NCBI GenBank assembly: GCA_913061345.1
Contig: CAJXTZ010000064.1
Span: forward strand, 1 to 11,124
Origin: an uncultured Erythrobacter sp.
GTDB lineage: Bacteria; Pseudomonadota; Alphaproteobacteria; Sphingomonadales; Sphingomonadaceae
Direction of reading: 5' to 3'
Length of the DNA stretch: 11,124 nt
How positions within the stretch are numbered: position 1 is the stretch's first letter; each line of letters opens with the position of its first letter. The notes under the pieces are model-generated. The model made no database searches. It had not been told where the DNA came from and was given only the letters and a program-made list of their open reading frames with translations. Below are positions 8,276 through 11,124 of this stretch, piece after piece. The position numbers and the translations under genes were made by a program.

Positions 8276-8415
8276 GGCGCTCCGCTTTACCCTTAATGGC
8301 TGTTGGCAGCCCACACACAAGCGCCCTCTCTTCCCCTATATCAATTGGGGGTTGGGTAACTAGACGGTAGGAGCGGGCCGTCTCACCCATTAGAACACGA
8401 TCGCAAGTGCCTTGC
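8276..8415 (+). ncRNA. DRT3 non-coding RNA with exposed ACACAC template (predicted; 3' end uncertain)
   Basis: The stretch right after drt3b folds into consecutive hairpins. A closing stem pairs GGCGCT (8276-8281) with AGCGCC (8320-8325). Inside it, GGCTG-TTGG-CAGCC (8298-8311) forms a five-pair stem with a tetraloop, and directly after comes CACACACA (8312-8319), unpaired between the two stems. A CCCC/GGGG hairpin follows (8333-8336 with 8347-8350). The next is a long one: AGACGG (8362-8367) with CCGTCT (8378-8383), extended by TGGGT (8353-8357) with ACCCA (8385-8389). The last is GCAAG-TGC-CTTGC (8403-8415). DRT3 systems are reported to use an RNA with a conserved ACACAC template for poly(GT) synthesis by Drt3a; position, structure and tract all fit. 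The 5' end is set by the promoter match; the 3' end could be anywhere from about 8389 to 8501. Confidence 0.75.
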
Positions 8416-8483
8416 ACATTAACAATGAAATTTGTGCCCCACCGCAACGGCGACACATTCATAGCACGGGCTGGTACCCCACA

Positions 8484-8501
8484 TTTGGTGCCCAAACTTT
8501 T
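8484..8501 (+). terminator. Weak terminator-like hairpin after the ncRNA
   Basis: TTTGG (8484-8488) pairs with CCAAA (8492-8496) around a TGC loop and is followed by CTTTT. The stem is short and AT-containing, so termination would be weak, but it is the only hairpin plus T run in the converging region and could end the plus-strand transcript before the antitoxin gene. Confidence 0.28.
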
Positions 8502-8521
8502 CAGTCCACTTTCGGCCCGGT

Positions 8522-8851
8522 TCAAGCCACTGCATCCAGCCCATTGCGCTGGATGATCGAAAGCAGTCGAAGCGCTGGACCGCCGGGCTTCTTCGCACCG
8601 CGCTCCCAATCCGACACCAAATTCTTCGACACGTTGAGATAGCGCGCGAATACCGGCTGAGAAACACGCTCGGCCTCACGGATTGCCTTGATTTCTTCGG
8701 GAGCAAGGACCGGCGCGGGGGCAAGGCACGCTTCGTCGAACTCGCGCATGGTGCGCTTGTCGATGCTACCGGAGTCATGAAGGCCCTCCATCATCTCATG
8801 GACAGCGGCCATCGCTTCGCTCTTGTAGGTCTTTGCTCTAGCCTTGCTCAT
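8522..8851 (-). CDS. HigA/NadS-like Xre-family antitoxin
   Basis: A 109-residue protein with a C-terminal helix-turn-helix: about residues 52-100, containing PEEIKAIREAERVSQPVFARYL and then VSKNLVSDWERGAKKPGGPALRLL. This pattern, with the helix-turn-helix in the C-terminal half after a short basic N-terminus, is typical of HigA-2/NadS-like antitoxins encoded after their toxin. It would bind and neutralise the product of the upstream gene and repress their common promoter. The ATG at 8851 lies 14 bases inside the end of the toxin gene and has its own GAGG binding site. The stop is at 8522-8524. Its 3' end faces the DRT3 RNA, so transcripts from the two blocks converge. A stand-alone regulator is possible but less likely given the overlap. 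Confidence 0.82.
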   Translation of the reverse strand: MSKARAKTYKSEAMAAVHEMMEGLHDSGSIDKRTMREFDEACLAPAPVLAPEEIKAIREAERVSQPVFARYLNVSKNLVSDWERGAKKPGGPALRLLSIIQRNGLDAVA

Positions 8852-9236
8852 CGTCTTTCACCTCAACCAATCGGCCCGCTTCAACTTCCGTTTCAATCTC
8901 GTCTTCGCCAAGTTCCAGCATGATGCTGGCGGCTTTGCGAAAGACCCTCAATTCCGCCGCACTGAGGTTCGCTTTCGCGCTCTTAGCGAAGGCGAACACG
9001 AATATGGCTCTCTCGCCCGAGCGGAAAATCAGGATCGAGCGATACCCGCCCGATTTGCCACCACCCTGGCGTGCGATGCGCTGCTTGATGAGACCGCTGC
9101 CAAGATCGGCATCGATCAGACCGCCTTCGGCCCGTCGCACGGTCTCAGCAAGCGTTGTATCGCTTATCCTTTCCTTTGCCGCGAACTTGGCGAACCATCG
9201 GTTGGCATAGATGCGTGTTTGCGGGTTCTCAGTCAT
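8838..9236 (-). CDS. RelE/HigB-like toxin of a type II toxin-antitoxin pair
   Basis: The 132-residue product (from ATG at 9236) resembles the RelE-type family formerly called DUF1044. Diagnostic stretches are LIKQRIARQGGGKSGGYRSI at 49-68 and ERAIFVFAFAKSAKANLSAAE at 75-95, which fit the core beta-sheet of ribosome-dependent or RNA-cleaving RelE/HigB toxins. The C-terminal 25 residues are acidic. A GTG start seven codons upstream (9257) is open, but MTENPQTRIYANRWF from 9236 looks like the natural N-terminus; neither has a strong Shine-Dalgarno sequence, consistent with low toxin expression. The toxin precedes the antitoxin, the HigBA order, with a 14-base overlap. The start lies only 5 bases past the stop of the integrase reading frame, so the promoter must sit inside the integrase tail. 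A CTAT-GTGTG-ATAG symmetry at 9241-9265 is a possible operator. The catalytic residues are not certain by eye. Confidence 0.82.
   Translation of the reverse strand: MTENPQTRIYANRWFAKFAAKERISDTTLAETVRRAEGGLIDADLGSGLIKQRIARQGGGKSGGYRSILIFRSGERAIFVFAFAKSAKANLSAAELRVFRKAASIMLELGEDEIETEVEAGRLVEVKDDEQG
8861..8864 (-). promoter_or_regulatory. Ribosome binding site of the antitoxin inside the toxin gene
   Basis: GAGG on the minus strand lies 9 bases before the antitoxin ATG at 8851, in the toxin coding region. It supports this start and allows more antitoxin than toxin to be made from one message, since the toxin start has no comparable site. Confidence 0.55.
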
Positions 9237-10467
9237 ACGGCACTGCTGTGCTATCACACATAGTATTATGTTTCAATGAACAGGTTCCGCCCATCATTTC
9301 TTCGATCAGATCGCCGATCCGCTGTCCCGCTTCGATGACGGGGCCATCGTCGAGATGAGCGTAGCGCGCGGTTGTGGTCACATGCCTGTGGCCGAGCAGC
9401 TTGCCAATCATCGGCAGCGTTTCCGACCGCGCGGCGGCATGACTAGCGAAACTGTGGCGAAGATCATGCAGTCGCACATCTTGCAGCCCTGCATCCTCCC
9501 GAACATCCCGCCATAAGCAGGTGATACCGACTGGCCGTCCCGTTTTCGGATTCCGAAACACTTCCGGCTTTCCCTTCTGGCGAGGAAGGCATTGGACGAT
9601 CGTCCAAGCTGCATCACCAAGCCATACGGTGCGAGGCCCTGTCTTGCTGTCGGTGAGCAACAAACGCCGCCCTTTCACTTCGCTCCAGGCCAGGCCGGTG
9701 ATCTCGGACTTGCGGCACCCAGTCAGCATCAAGAGATAAAGAGCCGCGCAATGCACCGGGCGCGATTTCCGATGTTTGTCTAGCGCCTTACCCAATCGCT
9801 CGAACTCCTGATCCGAAAGGAAGCGCTCGCATTTGCGGCGCTTGTTCATGCGGATCGAAGCGCACGGGTTCGATCCTTCGGGCTTGATGCCCCATTCTTC
9901 GGCCTTGTTCATGATCGCGCGGAGGATTTCGCAGGAGCGATTGGCTGCGCCAGGACCGCCAGTTTCGCTCGCGCGGTTGAACCACTCCTGCACATGGCTG
10001 TCCTCGATCTCGTCGAGAAACATTCCAGCAAACGCGCTTTGCAGATAGTTCTGACGATAGAGTCCATGCGTGTGCTGCGTCGAAGGTTTCCAACTGGGGG
10101 AGACCTTGTGCCAGTAGGTATCGAGGAAATCGGTGTAGAGCGGCACTTTGCGGCGCGCCTTACGCTTCTCAGCGGGGTTCTGGCCGACCTGCGCCCGCAA
10201 AAGCACGCGTCGGGCGACATCTATTGCCTGCGCCTCACTCAGTATCTTGGCATTACCGATCGTAACCGTGCGCGTCCGTCCCTGCATCGCGGCCTGGACG
10301 ATGAATACCTTGCGACCGCTGGCGTAATGGCGCGCACCGAACCCCGGCAGACGTTTGGACCAGCTCGTCTGCCGCAATCGGCTTCGGTCGCTTGTCTTGC
10401 CGACGACCCCGATACGCGCGGTGCCAAGTTCCTCAGCGACGATTGTTTGAAGTGTGAGCGCGTTCAT
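9229..10467 (-). CDS. Tyrosine-type site-specific recombinase (integrase)
   Basis: This 412-residue protein is a complete phage-type integrase. Residues 1-100 resemble an arm-type DNA-binding/N-terminal domain, about 108-205 the SAM-like core-binding domain, and about 213-392 the catalytic domain. All active-site residues are visible: R252 in TGCRKSEI, K275 in TDSKTG, H334 and R337 in LHDLRHSFAS, H360 in KLLGH, and the nucleophile Y369 in TARYAHL. It would exchange DNA strands between attachment sites and probably mobilised this island. Its ATG overlaps the stop of the preceding integrase in ATGA (10464-10467), implying translational coupling. After the expected end around DLIEEMMG, about 20 extra residues (GTCSLKHNTMCDSTAVPYD) continue into what must be the toxin promoter; this tail looks unrelated to the fold and may have arisen by insertion of the toxin-antitoxin pair or loss of the original stop. 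Confidence 0.92.
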   Translation of the reverse strand: MNALTLQTIVAEELGTARIGVVGKTSDRSRLRQTSWSKRLPGFGARHYASGRKVFIVQAAMQGRTRTVTIGNAKILSEAQAIDVARRVLLRAQVGQNPAEKRKARRKVPLYTDFLDTYWHKVSPSWKPSTQHTHGLYRQNYLQSAFAGMFLDEIEDSHVQEWFNRASETGGPGAANRSCEILRAIMNKAEEWGIKPEGSNPCASIRMNKRRKCERFLSDQEFERLGKALDKHRKSRPVHCAALYLLMLTGCRKSEITGLAWSEVKGRRLLLTDSKTGPRTVWLGDAAWTIVQCLPRQKGKPEVFRNPKTGRPVGITCLWRDVREDAGLQDVRLHDLRHSFASHAAARSETLPMIGKLLGHRHVTTTARYAHLDDGPVIEAGQRIGDLIEEMMGGTCSLKHNTMCDSTAVPYD

Positions 10468-11124
10468 CGGCCCACTCCAATCAGGCTGGCAATCGATCCC
10501 GAGACCCGCTCGGCGGCATCGGCGACAACCTCGTCTGAAAGATGCGCATAGCGAGAGGTCGTTTCAGCGAGCGCGTGCCCGAGCAGCTTGCCAATCACCA
10601 TCAGTGAGATGTTGTCGCGGATCGCGGTCGAGGCAAAGCTGTGCCGGAGATCGTGCAGCCGAACATCGGGCAAGGCTGCGCGATTGCGGATTTCGGGCCA
10701 ATACATGCCCAATTTAATTGGCTTTTCCGGATCACGGATCGAAGGAAACAGCAAACCCTTCGCCTTTCGATCCGGAATTGCCGCAATCACCTCGACGGCC
10801 TGTCGATTGAGATAGACGATTTTTGCGCCGGTTTTGCTATCAGGCAGCATGAGGCGTGGCTCTTGCACCCAATCCCAGCGAAGCTTCTCGATCTCCCCGC
10901 AGCGCGCGCCGGTGTAAATCAGCAATCGGATAGCTCTGACTAAAGATGGGCGTTCATTTTCGTAGTCATTCAGGACAATCGCGAGCTGCCCGAATTCTCG
11001 CGGACTGAGAAATCGCTCCATCCTCTTGCGCTTGTATCGCGGCGTGCCCTTGCACGGGTTCGATCCGTGGTATCCATCCGGCGGGGACCGCCTTGTCTGG
11101 GTAGGTATTGAGCGCTCTTTAGCG
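10464..11124 (-). CDS. Second tyrosine-type recombinase, partial (N-terminus beyond the right edge)
   Basis: An in-frame ATG exists at 11021, but the frame stays open to the window edge and the upstream codons read GSNPCKGTPRYKRKRMERFLS. This matches the junction before the catalytic domain in the neighbouring integrase (GSNPCASIRMNKRRKCERFLS), so the ATG is internal and the gene is longer. The visible catalytic domain is complete: arginine in YTGARCGEIEKL, lysine in PDSKTG, LHDLRHSFAS, KLLGHALAETTSRYAHL with the tyrosine. The C-terminal 70 residues are clearly homologous to the other integrase (both contain DVRLHDLRHSFAS and IGKLLGH) yet diverged, so this is an old duplication or a two-recombinase module, not a recent copy. 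The stop overlaps the next gene's ATG. Confidence 0.9.
   Translation of the reverse strand, partial: AKERSIPTQTRRSPPDGYHGSNPCKGTPRYKRKRMERFLSPREFGQLAIVLNDYENERPSLVRAIRLLIYTGARCGEIEKLRWDWVQEPRLMLPDSKTGAKIVYLNRQAVEVIAAIPDRKAKGLLFPSIRDPEKPIKLGMYWPEIRNRAALPDVRLHDLRHSFASTAIRDNISLMVIGKLLGHALAETTSRYAHLSDEVVADAAERVSGSIASLIGVGR

Noticed and set aside
8844..9263. A 139-codon plus-strand frame
   Set aside because: Antisense shadow of the RelE/HigB-like toxin, which has clear family motifs on the minus strand.
1..11124. CRISPR array or tRNA/rRNA gene
   Set aside because: No regularly spaced direct repeats and no cloverleaf or rRNA-like segment seen by eye.

Overview
The window looks like accessory DNA from an alphaproteobacterium, most likely a sphingomonad-type genome. 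This rests on the GC-rich codon usage of most genes, the style of the partial Xre/MbcA/ParS-type antitoxin at the left edge, and the integrase sequences; it is an inference, since no rRNA or core gene is present. In content it is an integrase-associated defence island.

Layout from left to right. Positions 1-130 (minus) hold the start of a MbcA/ParS/Xre-type antitoxin, cut by the window edge, with a strong inverted-repeat operator and a -35/-10 pair just upstream (125-183). About 490 bases with no gene I can support follow. A large single-polypeptide restriction-modification enzyme (651-4724, plus, 1357 aa) has an N-terminal PD-(D/E)XK-like nuclease and an N6-adenine methyltransferase core. 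After a 135-base gap come two overlapping reverse transcriptase genes (4860-6206 and 6199-8271, plus). Together they match a type 3 defence-associated reverse transcriptase system (DRT3: Drt3a, UG3-like, and Drt3b, UG8-like). Directly after drt3b, 8276 to about 8415 folds into several hairpins and carries an unpaired CACACACA tract. I call this the DRT3 non-coding RNA with its ACACAC template, and a promoter-like TATACT lies in the last codons of drt3b.

The right part is entirely on the minus strand: two tandem tyrosine recombinases (the first cut by the right edge, overlapping the second at ATGA), then a RelE/HigB-like toxin and a HigA/Xre-like antitoxin. The toxin start lies a few bases from the end of the second integrase. 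The plus-strand defence block and the minus-strand integrase/toxin-antitoxin block converge at about 8416-8521.

Taken together: the recombinases probably move or moved the island, the toxin-antitoxin pairs stabilise it, and the restriction enzyme and DRT3 module provide two independent layers of anti-phage defence. The most valuable single observation is the DRT3 RNA, which is absent from any protein-level annotation and whose ACACAC tract sits exposed between a hairpin and a closing stem.
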